Counted from the first letter of the stretch, positions 8,826-19,169 are shown. The stretch: DNA of 64,000 nt from Bacteroidales bacterium (GCA_021740585.1 JAIOZM010000005.1:17380-81379); one strand, 5' to 3'. Notes: generated by a model not told the origin, from the sequence alone. Program-made: numbers and translations.

Positions 8826-10811
8826 CTATTTCAGAATTATTCGTTCTCTAATAAACTCTTTGCCCTGAATTTCCAGCACATAAGCACCGTTTTGAAGGTC
8901 AGCTCTGGGAATACTTAGTGTTTTACCTGAAAGATTGTTATTCTCATATACAATTTTACCACTCAGGTCGATCAATCGGATTAAATCAAAATCTTCCGGA
9001 GTAATCAATTCAATATATAATATTTCTGAGAATGGATTCGGAAATACCTTAATTTTGCTGGAATTATTTATTTCTTTGTAGGAAGCAGGAGAGCTTATGC
9101 GATTGTCTTCTAAGTTGGACAAGGAATGTATGAATGGACCTGATCCTGCTTTTAACGAGCCAGCCGGGACACAGGCATCAGCCCGAACACCCGCTATCCG
9201 ATAATAGTATTTATTGCTTAATGCTTTCGGATCGGTATCACGATAGACTCTGAGATCTGATGAAATTTCGCCAATACTTTCCAGTCTGGTTGAATCAGAT
9301 CCCCGAAAAATAACATAAGATACAAAGTTAATATCGCCATCCTCAATCACATAAGGTACCCAGCTTAGATTCACCCCATTGTCAGAACTAACATATTGGA
9401 GAAAAAGTGGAATGTGATATTTTGATTCTGCTAATGCAGATTCATTTCCACAGGTGTCAATTGCAGTAATTTTATATACCCATTGACGAACCTCAGGATC
9501 AGCCTCCAAATCTTCAAATACGCTTGTTTGATCAGCGGAAATATTTCCTATCCAATTATAAATATTAAGAACCGTCGACTGACGATATATATTGTAGGAA
9601 GTGATACCAACATCAGGTGTTCGCTCCCATACAATCAGATTATTACCACTTTCAGGATCGGTGGTAACCATGCAGATATTATCTTTATCGTAGGGCTTTG
9701 ATATTTCTACAAAAATTGTATCAGTAAATTCACAAATTTTGTTTTCTGATGAAACTTTGAGCCAATATTGACCACTTTCTGAAACATTGATGCTTTGCTG
9801 ATTACTGCCGTTATTCCATAAATAGGAGTCGTATGGTGTTGTTAGATTAAGCTCTATCAAATCTCCTTCGCAAGCTATTATGTCTTCACCCAGACTGAAT
9901 TCAGGTAATGCGGGATCAACAAATAATTGAACGATGTCATTTCCAACACAAGACTTATCTGTAGTTACTGTAAGAGTATAATTACCTGCATCACTAACAA
10001 TTATCCTACTTGATACGTCTGCTGTATTCCAAAGGTAGGAGGCATAATTTCCCGGGGTATTAAAAATATGCGAATTCCCTTCACAAATGGTAACATCTGG
10101 CCCGAGATCGGGTTGTGGATTTGGGTTTACAATAAGAGTAGCCGAAGCGGTGACTGTATAGGCGCAATTATTAGAAATTCTTAATCTAAAAGACCGGCCG
10201 TTATCTCCTGTACTTGGTAAATAGCTGAGAAGAGATTGGTCTTCCCCCTCTAAACCTTGCCATTGTCCGCCCGATAATTTTGTTTCCCATTGATATACAA
10301 TTTCACTTCCGGTACCCAGCCCTTCAAAAAACACTTCAACACCTTCACATATTTCTACATTTTCGGGATGAGAAATAACGGAAGGGGGAGTAGAATTGTA
10401 ACTAACTTCAACTTCATTGGTGAAATAGCTGGTTCCATTACATGTAACTTCACATTGGTATGGAAAAGTAGAATGGTTGTTTACTTCATATCTGTTTTCG
10501 GTTGCTCCTAAAACCATAATCCAACCGTAATCCCAACCATTTCCGGTATTATAGAAATCGTAGGTATACCATTGGTAGGTTACAGGTCCGGTACAAGTAT
10601 TATCCAGCGGATTGACGGCATATAAAACGATGTCGGAACCAGAGCAGCCGTTTACCTGCGGACCTGCTTCAACATACTGACATTCGAAATTAAGATTACA
10701 TATTTCAATAAATGGATCCGCTTTAAGGTTTGCAAAACCTAATAGCATTGATACAAAAAGTAGAATGAATTTTGAAATAGTGGTTTTTGGGCTGGCTTTA
10801 ATATGAAGCAT
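8826..10811 (-). CDS. T9SS-exported multi-Ig/FN3-like surface protein
   Basis: About 661 residues from the preferred ATG (MLHIKASPKTT, with a signal peptide ending near NLKADP). The longer reading adds 19 residues without signal-peptide character. The body has at least two Ig/PKD-like repeats of about 80 residues, with parallel segments LGPDVTICEGNSHIF...YASYLWNT and LGEDIIACEGDLIEL...YDSYLWNN. Two FN3-like domains follow (TSYNIYRQS; FVSYVIFRGS). The C-terminus is a T9SS sorting domain (KVFPNPFSEILYIEL to RIILK). No catalytic domain is visible, so it is probably a cell-surface adhesin or scaffold. It is transcribed alone, convergent with the DUF1080 gene. Confidence 0.75.
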   Translation of the reverse strand: MLHIKASPKTTISKFILLFVSMLLGFANLKADPFIEICNLNFECQYVEAGPQVNGCSGSDIVLYAVNPLDNTCTGPVTYQWYTYDFYNTGNGWDYGWIMVLGATENRYEVNNHSTFPYQCEVTCNGTSYFTNEVEVSYNSTPPSVISHPENVEICEGVEVFFEGLGTGSEIVYQWETKLSGGQWQGLEGEDQSLLSYLPSTGDNGRSFRLRISNNCAYTVTASATLIVNPNPQPDLGPDVTICEGNSHIFNTPGNYASYLWNTADVSSRIIVSDAGNYTLTVTTDKSCVGNDIVQLFVDPALPEFSLGEDIIACEGDLIELNLTTPYDSYLWNNGSNQQSINVSESGQYWLKVSSENKICEFTDTIFVEISKPYDKDNICMVTTDPESGNNLIVWERTPDVGITSYNIYRQSTVLNIYNWIGNISADQTSVFEDLEADPEVRQWVYKITAIDTCGNESALAESKYHIPLFLQYVSSDNGVNLSWVPYVIEDGDINFVSYVIFRGSDSTRLESIGEISSDLRVYRDTDPKALSNKYYYRIAGVRADACVPAGSLKAGSGPFIHSLSNLEDNRISSPASYKEINNSSKIKVFPNPFSEILYIELITPEDFDLIRLIDLSGKIVYENNNLSGKTLSIPRADLQNGAYVLEIQGKEFIRERIILK

Positions 10812-11127
10812 TAGAGAATTTAAGATTATTAATGTATGCAATATATTTAAAGACAGTATATTTAGCAATACAGGACCTTTAATTCTTAATATAAATTACA
10901 AAAGGAAAAGAACTTACTGATAATGGGTGTTTAATGAGACTTTTTATTTTATTTACAGCTAAATTCTAAACAGAAGGGTATCACTTCCTTAAAATCTGAA
11001 GTGTAAAACACTGAACTTGTTTAATTGAAATTCGAAACAAAAAAGCTTATTATACAAATGAGGACTAATTCTTAATCAATTATTCTTCAGATTTGCCTTA
11101 AGATATATTCGTTTGGTCAGTAGTATA
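10812..11127. other. Intergenic stretch, nothing recognised
   Basis: About 315 bp of AT-rich DNA upstream of the surface-protein gene and downstream of the PPK2 gene. No coding-like ORF, RNA or strong hairpin was seen. Confidence 0.45.
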
Positions 11128-11922
11128 TCAGAATTTTTCAGGCACAAAAGTCTGATCGCTTATGGGCGGCCTTACATAACCTTTTTTAGAAACTTCAGGG
11201 AGTTTTAATTCTTTATATTTTATTTCTTTATATGGAATTTGCGAAAGCAGGTGGTTAATGCAATTAAGCCGGGCGCGTTTTTTATCATCTCCGTTCACTA
11301 CCCACCAGGGAGAAATTTTTGTGTCGGTATATTCGAACATTTCATCTTTGGCTTTTGAATACTCAACCCATTTGCTTCTGGAGGCCAGATCCATTTCACT
11401 GAATTTCCATCTTCTGAGAGGGTCGTCCATTCGTTCCTGAAACCTTTTTTCCTGCTCTTCATCACTTACTGAAAACCAATATTTTATAAGAATAATACCG
11501 GAATGAATAAGCATTTCTTCAAAACGTGGGCATGAACGCAAAAAGTCCCAATATTCATCATCGGTGCAAAATCCCATGACCTTCTCTACGCCCGTTCGGT
11601 TATACCAGCTTCTGTCGAATAACACCATTTCACCTGAAGTAGGAAGATGTGCCACATAACGTTGGAAATACCATTGATTTTTTTCTCTTTCCGTGGGCAC
11701 ACCCAAGGCCACTACTTTGCAGATTCTTGGATTTAAGCTATGTGTAATTCGCTTTATTACCCCACCTTTGCCCGCAGCATCTCTGCCTTCAAAAAGTACC
11801 ACCACTTTTAATCCTTCAGCTTTTACCCATTCATGCATTTTTACAAGTTCCCCTTCCAGTCTTTTAAGTTCTTTCAGGTACTCTTTATTGGAGAGATTGT
11901 TAGGATCCTTAGCTTTTTTCAT
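11128..11922 (-). CDS. Polyphosphate kinase 2 (PPK2)
   Basis: The 264-residue cytoplasmic enzyme transfers phosphate between polyphosphate and nucleotides (NDP or NMP). The Walker A segment FEGRDAAGKGG is at residues 45-55, the Walker B-like VLFDRSWYNRTGVE has its Asp at 103, and the lid helix has KRFQERMDDPLRRWKFSEMD. The complete set identifies a one-domain PPK2. The nucleotide preference (class I versus III) cannot be settled by eye. It appears monocistronic; the DUF2817 gene upstream is on the same strand with a 36-bp gap, so co-transcription is possible. Confidence 0.92.
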   Translation of the reverse strand: MKKAKDPNNLSNKEYLKELKRLEGELVKMHEWVKAEGLKVVVLFEGRDAAGKGGVIKRITHSLNPRICKVVALGVPTEREKNQWYFQRYVAHLPTSGEMVLFDRSWYNRTGVEKVMGFCTDDEYWDFLRSCPRFEEMLIHSGIILIKYWFSVSDEEQEKRFQERMDDPLRRWKFSEMDLASRSKWVEYSKAKDEMFEYTDTKISPWWVVNGDDKKRARLNCINHLLSQIPYKEIKYKELKLPEVSKKGYVRPPISDQTFVPEKF

Positions 11923-11957
11923 ATAGAATATTTTTTAGGCTGGTAAAAAGAAGAATA

Positions 11958-13205
11958 TTATTTAAATTCTGTGTAATTCTGTATAGCAATATTTAATACT
12001 TCTCTCGATTGTTCAATAACCAGGGAACGCCATTCCGGATCAGAAGGATAATACATTTCTATAAAGGAGGATTTTATCTTATCTTCCTGTTTGGCATTTT
12101 GATAGCCATGCTGAATACCCTGATTTTCAAGAATTGTTTTTTGTATGGAATGCAGTGATCCAAAGGTTTTCTGACTGTTTAAAGTGCCATATTCAAAGGG
12201 CATAGATATAAAAGTGGCGTCAGGATTTAAGTCCCCGATAAAGGAACAGAAGTCTCCGCTAACGGTATAAAAATCGTCTGAATCTCCCCAGTCAATGTCG
12301 AGACCTTCGAAAACCCTTGTGGTATAATTTTTAAGTTCATCGTTTTCAACAGGATTGGCAAATAAATGAAGTTTTCCGATCTCACCATAGCCCGTATGTA
12401 AATCAATATGAAGAATAGTTTTGAACTTATCGAAATACATGGGTAAATAATCTTCCAATGCTGAAATCTGAGGCTCTTGCCTATCTCCACCAAAATATAG
12501 TCCCTCAGGAAATTCATATTGCCCCTGCAATACAGCCTGCCTTAGAACCGGCATGGAAGATTTTGCGATTTTTGCAATGGCCACCATATAGAAGAATTTG
12601 TTGTAGAAATCATCTTCAGAGGCCGGGTTTGCAGGATTTACAAAATCGTAAAGGTCGGCATAGCCACTATTCCCGATATTGTATAATTCATTACTTAGGC
12701 TGCTGTTGCGATTCAGATCCACATTGTTTTCAGTAACACGGCGTTTATATTTAAAGCCATAAGGATTAACGCCATGGATAAGGAGTATTGCCGGACGGTT
12801 CCCCTGAATTTCAGGAATCATTTCATTCATCATCATTCTTTGAACAGCGCTTCCTGTATAACCTTCAATTCCATGAACACCGGAAGATATTACTACTAAT
12901 TTGCTGGAGTCACCCACTGACGGAATAAAGCAAAAATCTATACTAAGATTCGTATCAATACTACTTTCAACCCTAATAGAATCGATAGACACTCCTTCCA
13001 TCTGGCTCTTTAGCTGGTTCGAAAGATTTATAAATTCACTTCTGCATTCTTCATAATTTTCAAAAAAATAAGAAGTGTTTTGATCGTTAACAGCTGTACT
13101 TTCAAGTTCAGGAGAATAAGACCAGTAGCTGATATATGAGGCAGCAATTATAAAAATAATAACTAAACTTAGGGAGTAAAGGAAAATCTTAATTGATTTT
13201 TTCAT
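11958..13205 (-). CDS. DUF2817 / M14-like zinc carboxypeptidase, membrane anchored
   Basis: About 415 residues from the second Met (MKKSIKIFLYSLSLVIIF), which starts a good membrane anchor or signal segment; the longer reading adds 18 residues of poor character. The M14-type zinc ligands are visible as SSGVHGIEGYTG (His and Glu) and ILHIDLHTGYGEIGKLHLF. Substrate-pocket sequence GVNPYGFKYKRRVTENNVDLNRN also matches the family. The enzyme would trim peptides or amino-acyl conjugates outside the inner membrane. Its neighbour 36 bp downstream is PPK2; no functional link is evident. Confidence 0.85.
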   Translation of the reverse strand: MKKSIKIFLYSLSLVIIFIIAASYISYWSYSPELESTAVNDQNTSYFFENYEECRSEFINLSNQLKSQMEGVSIDSIRVESSIDTNLSIDFCFIPSVGDSSKLVVISSGVHGIEGYTGSAVQRMMMNEMIPEIQGNRPAILLIHGVNPYGFKYKRRVTENNVDLNRNSSLSNELYNIGNSGYADLYDFVNPANPASEDDFYNKFFYMVAIAKIAKSSMPVLRQAVLQGQYEFPEGLYFGGDRQEPQISALEDYLPMYFDKFKTILHIDLHTGYGEIGKLHLFANPVENDELKNYTTRVFEGLDIDWGDSDDFYTVSGDFCSFIGDLNPDATFISMPFEYGTLNSQKTFGSLHSIQKTILENQGIQHGYQNAKQEDKIKSSFIEMYYPSDPEWRSLVIEQSREVLNIAIQNYTEFK

Positions 13206-13471
13206 TGAATAGTTTTTTTGGTTGATGCAAGTAAATTTAGACGAAAAAATCAAAATCACAAAACAGCTTGAAGGATAGTTTCTTATTGACAGTCGAAGTT
13301 AGGCATTAAAAAATTATTAAAAATTCCCGGCTTAAGTTTTGTTTTAGAAATTATTCATTGTCAGGCTTATTTCTGTGAACAATGATAAAGGGGAGCAGTT
13401 TTTATAGAAATTGAGAAAATATAAAATTATTGTCTTATTTTCGGACTTCAAAAAACTTAAAAATATTCTTC

Positions 13472-14755
13472 ATGCCAAAATCTCATGCTTTAAACTCAAA
13501 GGAAAATTACTTTCTGCCTATCCTAATTATTGGTTCATTATTTTTTATTTTCGGTTTTGTTACCTGGTTAAACGGCATTTTAATCCCTTACCTTCAAATT
13601 GCCTGTGAACTATCAGATTTTCAGGCGCTTTTCGTAGCTTTTGCGTTTTATATTGCTTATACAGTTATGGCTTTACCCTCTGCCTGGGTATTACGCAAAA
13701 CGGGCTTTAAAAACGGTATGATGATTGGGCTCTGGGTAATGGCTGTTGGGACCTTAACATTTATACCTGCCGCCCTGGCAAGAGACTATAAAATCTTTCT
13801 TTTGGGATTATTTATTATGGGTACGGGGTTGGCTCTTCTTCAAACAGCTTCAAACCCATACATTACGGTAATTGGTCCAAGAGAGAGCGCCGCCAGAAGA
13901 ATCAGCATTCTCGGTATTTGTAACAAGCTGGCCGGAGCCATAGCACCTCTTATTCTGGCTTTTTATATTTTAAATGATGGAGATGTTTTTAGGGAAAGTT
14001 TAAAACTTATGGATGAGGCTGCAAAATCAATTGCCCTCGATGAATTGGCAAAGCGTGTTATTGATCCTTATATTGTAATGACACTCGTTCTTTTAGTAAT
14101 GGGTATTGGGATTAAGTTGTCTCCGCTGCCCAAGGTTGAAATGGAAGATGAAAGCGAAAACCATGCAACCGGGTTTGGGGAGAAGCAAAACATTTTTGGG
14201 TTTCCTCATCTGGTACTTGGAGTATTAGCGCTTTTCTTTTATGTAGGGGCAGAGGTAATAGCAGGGGATACCATTATTCGCTACGGACTTTCTCTGGATA
14301 TTGCCATGGAAAAGGCTAAGAGTTTTACTTCATACACCATGATTTTTATGGTTGCCGGCTATATTTTAGGGATTATTTTAATTCCTAAGGTGATAAGTCA
14401 AAGGACTGCTTTACTGGGCTCAGCCATACTCGGATTAGTATTCAGCATTGGGGCTATTTTTACAGATGGAATAACTTCTGTATTATTTATTGCATCGCTT
14501 GGACTAGCCAATGCATTGGTATGGCCTACTATCTGGCCACTTGCCTTAAATAAATTGGGGAAGTTTATTAATACGGGATCTGCACTTCTTATTATGGCAA
14601 TATCAGGGGGAGCCCTTTTACCGCTTGCCTGGGGTAAATTATCAGATATTTACAGTTCGCAACAAGCCTATTGGGTGTTGGTACCCTTGTATTTATTTAT
14701 ATTATTTTACGCTTACAAAGGTCATAAAATTTATAATTGGAAGAAATTGAAATAG
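13472..14755 (+). CDS. FucP-type MFS sugar:H+ symporter
   Basis: About 427 residues with twelve hydrophobic segments. The N-terminal FGFVTWLNGILIPYLQIACELSDFQA is the hallmark of the fucose/glucose/galactose permease group. The TM4-5 segment LQTASNPYITVIGPRESAARRISILGICNKLAG is also characteristic. I start at MPKSHALNS; the upstream 14 codons have no family match. The likely substrate is glucose or galactose, or possibly fucose, imported across the inner membrane. It is convergent with the GH5 gene and would take up monosaccharides made by the nearby glucanases (inference). Confidence 0.9.
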   Translation: MPKSHALNSKENYFLPILIIGSLFFIFGFVTWLNGILIPYLQIACELSDFQALFVAFAFYIAYTVMALPSAWVLRKTGFKNGMMIGLWVMAVGTLTFIPAALARDYKIFLLGLFIMGTGLALLQTASNPYITVIGPRESAARRISILGICNKLAGAIAPLILAFYILNDGDVFRESLKLMDEAAKSIALDELAKRVIDPYIVMTLVLLVMGIGIKLSPLPKVEMEDESENHATGFGEKQNIFGFPHLVLGVLALFFYVGAEVIAGDTIIRYGLSLDIAMEKAKSFTSYTMIFMVAGYILGIILIPKVISQRTALLGSAILGLVFSIGAIFTDGITSVLFIASLGLANALVWPTIWPLALNKLGKFINTGSALLIMAISGGALLPLAWGKLSDIYSSQQAYWVLVPLYLFILFYAYKGHKIYNWKKLK

Positions 14756-14781
14756 TTGAAATATAATCTTCCAGCATAGTT

Positions 14782-17487
14782 TTATCTGACCAATAATTTA
14801 TGAGTCGAAATAGTAGCCGAATCATAGATTTTTAAAAAATAGGCCCCCGGTTTCCAGTTTTGAGCATTTAAAATCAGGGAATCATCATGAGTACTTATTT
14901 TCCAGATAAGAGAGCCGCAGGAATCGTAGAGCTCTAGTACTTTTTCCGTTTGATTGCTTTCAGGAAATACGACGCTCAGGTATTCATCTACCGGATTTGG
15001 GTATAAATTCGGGGTAAACTCATTCCTTTTTTCTTCAACACTAACTTTTGAGCTGAAGTTTATCCAGTTAAGATTATGTTCGCCACTTTTTATTAATATC
15101 CGGAAAAAATATTTGCCTGCAGGAAGATTAACCAGGGCCGATTGCGTTTGCCAGGTCTGCCATCCGCCAGTGCTTGAAAAAGTAACATTGGATAAGGAGA
15201 TATAAGAGCCACTCTCTTCATAAAGTAACTCAATGCGGGCATTTCCATACAATGAAGCTACTCTGAAGTCGAGCTGATAATTTCCGGCTGCAGGAACATT
15301 TATGAGGTAATCGAGATAATCTCCTGCATTGGTGTATCCAGTATTAAAACCACCACCTATATCCTGACAATCCTCCAATACCAAACCCTTATTGGTAAAA
15401 AAGTCTTCTGCCTGAATTTTAGCTGGCAGGTCAAATTGTTTTGCAAGTTTGTTGTTTATTGCCAGTCCTTGGAAATTTTCCAAAGGCAGATCATTGCTAT
15501 AAATTGATGATCCAATATAGTTTAATTTCAAGCTATTCTTATAAGATAAGGCTGTTCCTGATTTAAGAATGATAACATTTGGATGTTCGCTGCTAATTTC
15601 AGCACTTGAAATATTTGTTTTAACATTATTCACTAACAGTTCAAAATCCTGAGGTGACATACTGCTTGAGCTAATATCTCTGTTTAAATTCAGGTATATC
15701 TCTTCAGGATAATAAGACGTTTCGCAGAAAAGTGCTTTAAAGCTTGCTAGTTCAGCAGGTCTCGGATTGATAAACTTAATATAATTCAGATTTGATCCAC
15801 CCTTGGTATTTATAAGTTTTAGTTGAATATCGCCTGCAGGCAGGAGGATGTCGGTAATAGTTGTTGACCTCCAGATTCCCCATCCCCCTGTTGAAGGTAA
15901 GATGGCTTCGTTACTAACAATCTTTCCATTAGCTTCAATAACAATTCTCCCTCCGGAACCTCCCGAAGCATTTCGTATCACACAATCGTATAAGGCTGCC
16001 GAGTCTGCATGTAATGTGTAAATCATCCATTCGCCATCCGATGTCCAGCCTACACTATATCCATTGGTAGCATCGCTATCGTTACATTTCTCAATATCAA
16101 CCCCATCGCTTCTATATTGCCAACCTGAATTCCAGGCTTGAAAACTATTTGTTTCCAGATGATAATCGGCAGTATCATTGTCGAAGTATGCATATCCATT
16201 GCGACCAAGGGCATAGTCTGAGGTAAAAATATAATCTTCCACATCGAATAATTTGAAGGGAAGGATATCGGTAGTATGAGGCTGGCGAATTAATGCATCA
16301 ATTACATCATACTGAATATTACAGTTTTCAAATTTGTGGTTATCAGAAAATTTTAACACTGCCTGAAAAGCTGCATCAACTGTTGGTTTTGCAGCTGTGC
16401 CTTTCCAGTAATTTATAAGCTGTGTGTAATCGGAGTTGGTTGTTACACTTAGAATATTGTTATTCCCGGTTTTTTTAACCGGCCACCACGACCATCCTAT
16501 ATTTTTTCTTTCGGCAAGCGACACAAGGTTTGTAAACCATGTATTTGAATTTTCGCCGGATTCGCCTAACCAGAGAGGAACATTATAAACGTTTCTTAAA
16601 TTTATTATCCAGTCAAGCGAATTATCGTTGTTATAGCTCCAGTATTTATGAAAGCTGTAAACCATATTGTTATCCCAGGGGGGGGTTAATCCGGAATGGT
16701 CGTTTGCAAAGCTATTCCCTTCTATATAAATGATATGGTTATTATCTACCGATCGTATAGAATCTGTTATCCGACCATACAGACTCCTCATTTGAGAGTT
16801 GTTTCCCTGGGGGAAAGTCCAGTTGGTTTCATTAATAAGGTCGTAACCACCAATCCATGGTTCGTCTGCATAACGTTCTGCAAGTTTTTGCCACAAAAGA
16901 ACGAGTTTGGTTTTATTGTCTTCACTTTCCCAGAGAGAGGGTTTTGTGCTGTCGTAATCAGAAATTTCAGCATTAGCACCTTGTCCGCCGGGGGCTCCAT
17001 GCATATCCAATATTAAGTACATTTTATTTTCTGAACACCAGGAGAGCAAAGAATCTAAAATTATGAATCCTGTTTCCAACCAGGTTTGTTCCCCCTGCAC
17101 CAATTCTTCTTCAATGGGGAGGGTAAACCATTTATAATGCAAAGCAACGCGAATTGAATTAAATCCCCACGCAGCCATTGAGTCCACATCAACTTTTTGC
17201 ATATGATTATGCAGCCAGCTGGTATAAAAGCTATCTGTTTTTGCTTCCCCAATGGTCTCAATTAATTTATTTGTGAATTCGTGTTGGGTACCGGCAATCC
17301 CACTCGTCTGCATCATATAGCCTTCTTGTATCATCCAGTTTCCTGTTCCAATTCCCCGAAGTATAAAATTCTCTCCAGAGCCATCTACGATATTTTTCCC
17401 ATCTGCGTGTAAAAATCCTTGTGAAAAAAGATTGATGGATAGGAAGCAAAGAATTATTGAGAAACTTAATTTTTTTGGGTGCCGCAT
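14782..17487 (-). CDS. GH5 endoglucanase with two CBM6-like domains and T9SS tail
   Basis: This 901-residue protein is built as signal peptide (1-22), GH5 catalytic domain (about 25-370), two CBM6-type beta-sandwich modules (about 415-580 and 685-820), and a T9SS domain (NLYPNPVDEYLSVVFPE to HKLLVR). The acid/base is Glu220 in YDLINETNW and the nucleophile is Glu309 in PLWLGESGENS; RVALHY and YSFHKYW are further GH5 core segments. The first CBM region has VEDYIFTSDY rather than the usual AEdF start, while the second is canonical (KIQAEDFFTNKG...GYTNAGDYLDYLINV). GH5 enzymes cut beta-1,4- or beta-1,3-glucans or mannans; the subfamily is not resolved by eye. It is exported and anchored on the cell surface. 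Confidence 0.88.
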   Translation of the reverse strand: MRHPKKLSFSIILCFLSINLFSQGFLHADGKNIVDGSGENFILRGIGTGNWMIQEGYMMQTSGIAGTQHEFTNKLIETIGEAKTDSFYTSWLHNHMQKVDVDSMAAWGFNSIRVALHYKWFTLPIEEELVQGEQTWLETGFIILDSLLSWCSENKMYLILDMHGAPGGQGANAEISDYDSTKPSLWESEDNKTKLVLLWQKLAERYADEPWIGGYDLINETNWTFPQGNNSQMRSLYGRITDSIRSVDNNHIIYIEGNSFANDHSGLTPPWDNNMVYSFHKYWSYNNDNSLDWIINLRNVYNVPLWLGESGENSNTWFTNLVSLAERKNIGWSWWPVKKTGNNNILSVTTNSDYTQLINYWKGTAAKPTVDAAFQAVLKFSDNHKFENCNIQYDVIDALIRQPHTTDILPFKLFDVEDYIFTSDYALGRNGYAYFDNDTADYHLETNSFQAWNSGWQYRSDGVDIEKCNDSDATNGYSVGWTSDGEWMIYTLHADSAALYDCVIRNASGGSGGRIVIEANGKIVSNEAILPSTGGWGIWRSTTITDILLPAGDIQLKLINTKGGSNLNYIKFINPRPAELASFKALFCETSYYPEEIYLNLNRDISSSSMSPQDFELLVNNVKTNISSAEISSEHPNVIILKSGTALSYKNSLKLNYIGSSIYSNDLPLENFQGLAINNKLAKQFDLPAKIQAEDFFTNKGLVLEDCQDIGGGFNTGYTNAGDYLDYLINVPAAGNYQLDFRVASLYGNARIELLYEESGSYISLSNVTFSSTGGWQTWQTQSALVNLPAGKYFFRILIKSGEHNLNWINFSSKVSVEEKRNEFTPNLYPNPVDEYLSVVFPESNQTEKVLELYDSCGSLIWKISTHDDSLILNAQNWKPGAYFLKIYDSATISTHKLLVR

Positions 17488-17614
17488 TTTTAAAGATTTA
17501 GAATATGTTGCAAATATACTTTTCTATTTTTAAAAATGTTAACAGAGAAGATAGTTTATCTCGAATATAAATTGCAATTATCTGGATAGCAAGCGATTAC
17601 ATTTGTAACAATTC

Positions 17615-17644
17615 AACCTCGGAGGTCTATAGACCTCCGAGGTT
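17615..17644. repeat. Perfect 30-bp palindrome
   Basis: The arms AACCTCGGAGGTC and GACCTCCGAGGTT flank a central TATA, giving a perfect 30-bp inverted repeat. It is GC-rich against a very AT-rich surrounding, which is typical of a dispersed palindromic element rather than unique sequence. It lies between the ExbB-like gene and the GH5 gene, both on the minus strand, so it could act as a terminator for the former, but no T-run follows. Confidence 0.75.
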
Positions 17645-17693
17645 CCTGCTTATGTTAAATAGAAATATTGATAAGAATGATACATTTCAAATC

Positions 17694-18074
17694 TCAATCC
17701 CTGATTTTTGTACCAGAAAAATACAAAATAGTCCATAGCAAATAGGAAATTAAAAATATTAAAAGCCCATAGATAGGCGCAATCATCGAAACTTTCAATC
17801 CACCTGCAAGAATTGAAGGTGAAACATCCCCTGCAGCTTCAATGGCTGTGAAAGCGTAATGTAAACCTACCATTTGACCCAAAAATCCGGTTACAAGTGC
17901 AATAACACCACCTGTTTTGAGAAAACTAAGTCTTTTTAAAGTCTGGTCGAGATCTTTATATTCCAACTTAATGATAAGATACAAGTAATAGAAAAATAGT
18001 GCTAAAATGATAAATAGCATTAAGGTCAGAATTCCCATAAATAATGGTCCGCCGGTTTGAAATAGATTAAACAT
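17694..18074 (-). CDS. Short MotA/TolQ/ExbB-like proton channel protein
   Basis: This 126-residue protein has about three transmembrane helices. The segment LKTGGVIALVTGFLGQMVGLHYAFTAIEAAGDVSPSILAGGLKVSMIAPIYGLLIFLIS matches the ExbB/TolQ pore region in order. It is at the short end for the family. No ExbD/TolR partner is adjacent, so it may be an orphan or use a distant partner. It is divergent from a LytTR regulator across about 150 bp. Confidence 0.75.
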   Translation of the reverse strand: MFNLFQTGGPLFMGILTLMLFIILALFFYYLYLIIKLEYKDLDQTLKRLSFLKTGGVIALVTGFLGQMVGLHYAFTAIEAAGDVSPSILAGGLKVSMIAPIYGLLIFLISYLLWTILYFSGTKIRD

Positions 18075-18228
18075 AATTTTAATTTTTAGTTAAACATTTA
18101 CTAATCCCAACAAAGTTAGGCCAATCAAAGCTCAAACTGCAAGGTCGAATCCATACCAAATCAGGTTATCTGTCGATAAATTCACTTCAACTCTGGTTTT
18201 TTTAAAAAAAACGTGTCAGATTTACATT

Positions 18229-18981
18229 ATGAAAAGACATTTTAATAGTTTTTACTGGTTTACGGTGACAGTGCTTCTTATCCTGATCTATGGAAGCAGA
18301 TTAAATGGATTTGTTGTAAGTTTTTATTTTGTCTCTTTTTTAGTTCCGGTTGTCATAGCCACTTCAGTTTACTTTAATAATGTGTTAGTCTCTGAATATT
18401 TGTTGAAAAAAAGATATGCAAGATTCATATTTTTGACAATAGCAGGCATAATAATTTCACTCGATTTACTGTGGTTTATATTTTTCATTGCCTTTTATTT
18501 TATGGCCAGATTTCAACCGGACAACATTGTAATACTTATTAATGAATTCAGTTCCTTCCCTTTGGTTCTTTATTTATCGGTCATTGTAAATGGATTTCTG
18601 AATCTTTCAAAGGATTATCTTGGAATCCTTGAGGATAATAAGACTCTGGAAGCCAGAAAGAATGACTTTTCTGAAGGGAACTTGCAGGTAAGGGCTAACC
18701 GGCAGAATAGAATAATTAGTTTTAAAAGTATTAATTATATTGAAAGTATGTCTGATTATGTTCTTATCAGAGCAAAGGATAATGAGACGGTTATTACACG
18801 GGAAACGATAAGCAGGATAGAGCAGGATTTGCCTTCTGCTTTTTTACGAATTCACAGATCATTCATTGTCAATTTGGAAAATGTAGAGTCATTTACCCGG
18901 GAATTTATTATGATTGCCGGTATGGAGCTGCCAATTAGCAGAACTTATAGGAAGAAGGTTTATGAAATCTTGAAATTATAA
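18229..18981 (+). CDS. LytTR transcription regulator with N-terminal membrane domain
   Basis: The 250-residue protein has four hydrophobic helices in residues about 8-130, a short linker, then a LytTR DNA-binding domain (about 150-250). LytTR features are IISFKSINYIESMSDYVLIRAK, IEQDLPSAFLRIHRSFIVNLENV and ELPISRTYRKKVYEIL. Membrane-bound LytTR proteins control genes close by in many bacteria. The divergent ExbB-like gene is the obvious candidate target. No receiver domain is present, so it is not a classical response regulator. Confidence 0.85.
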   Translation: MKRHFNSFYWFTVTVLLILIYGSRLNGFVVSFYFVSFLVPVVIATSVYFNNVLVSEYLLKKRYARFIFLTIAGIIISLDLLWFIFFIAFYFMARFQPDNIVILINEFSSFPLVLYLSVIVNGFLNLSKDYLGILEDNKTLEARKNDFSEGNLQVRANRQNRIISFKSINYIESMSDYVLIRAKDNETVITRETISRIEQDLPSAFLRIHRSFIVNLENVESFTREFIMIAGMELPISRTYRKKVYEILKL

Positions 18982-19169
18982 GTAGCTATTTATACAAGGT
19001 ATTGGAGTCTTTAGAATGGTTTGTAGTAAGACCCTCTTTTCATGAAGGACTACCAAATAAGAATTTTTTAGGTTGAGATTAACAGAAAAGAATATTGCAA
19101 CCTGCATTTAGCATATAATAATTTTCCTTTTGCAGGAAGCAATATTTATAACAGATTTAATATGAAAAT

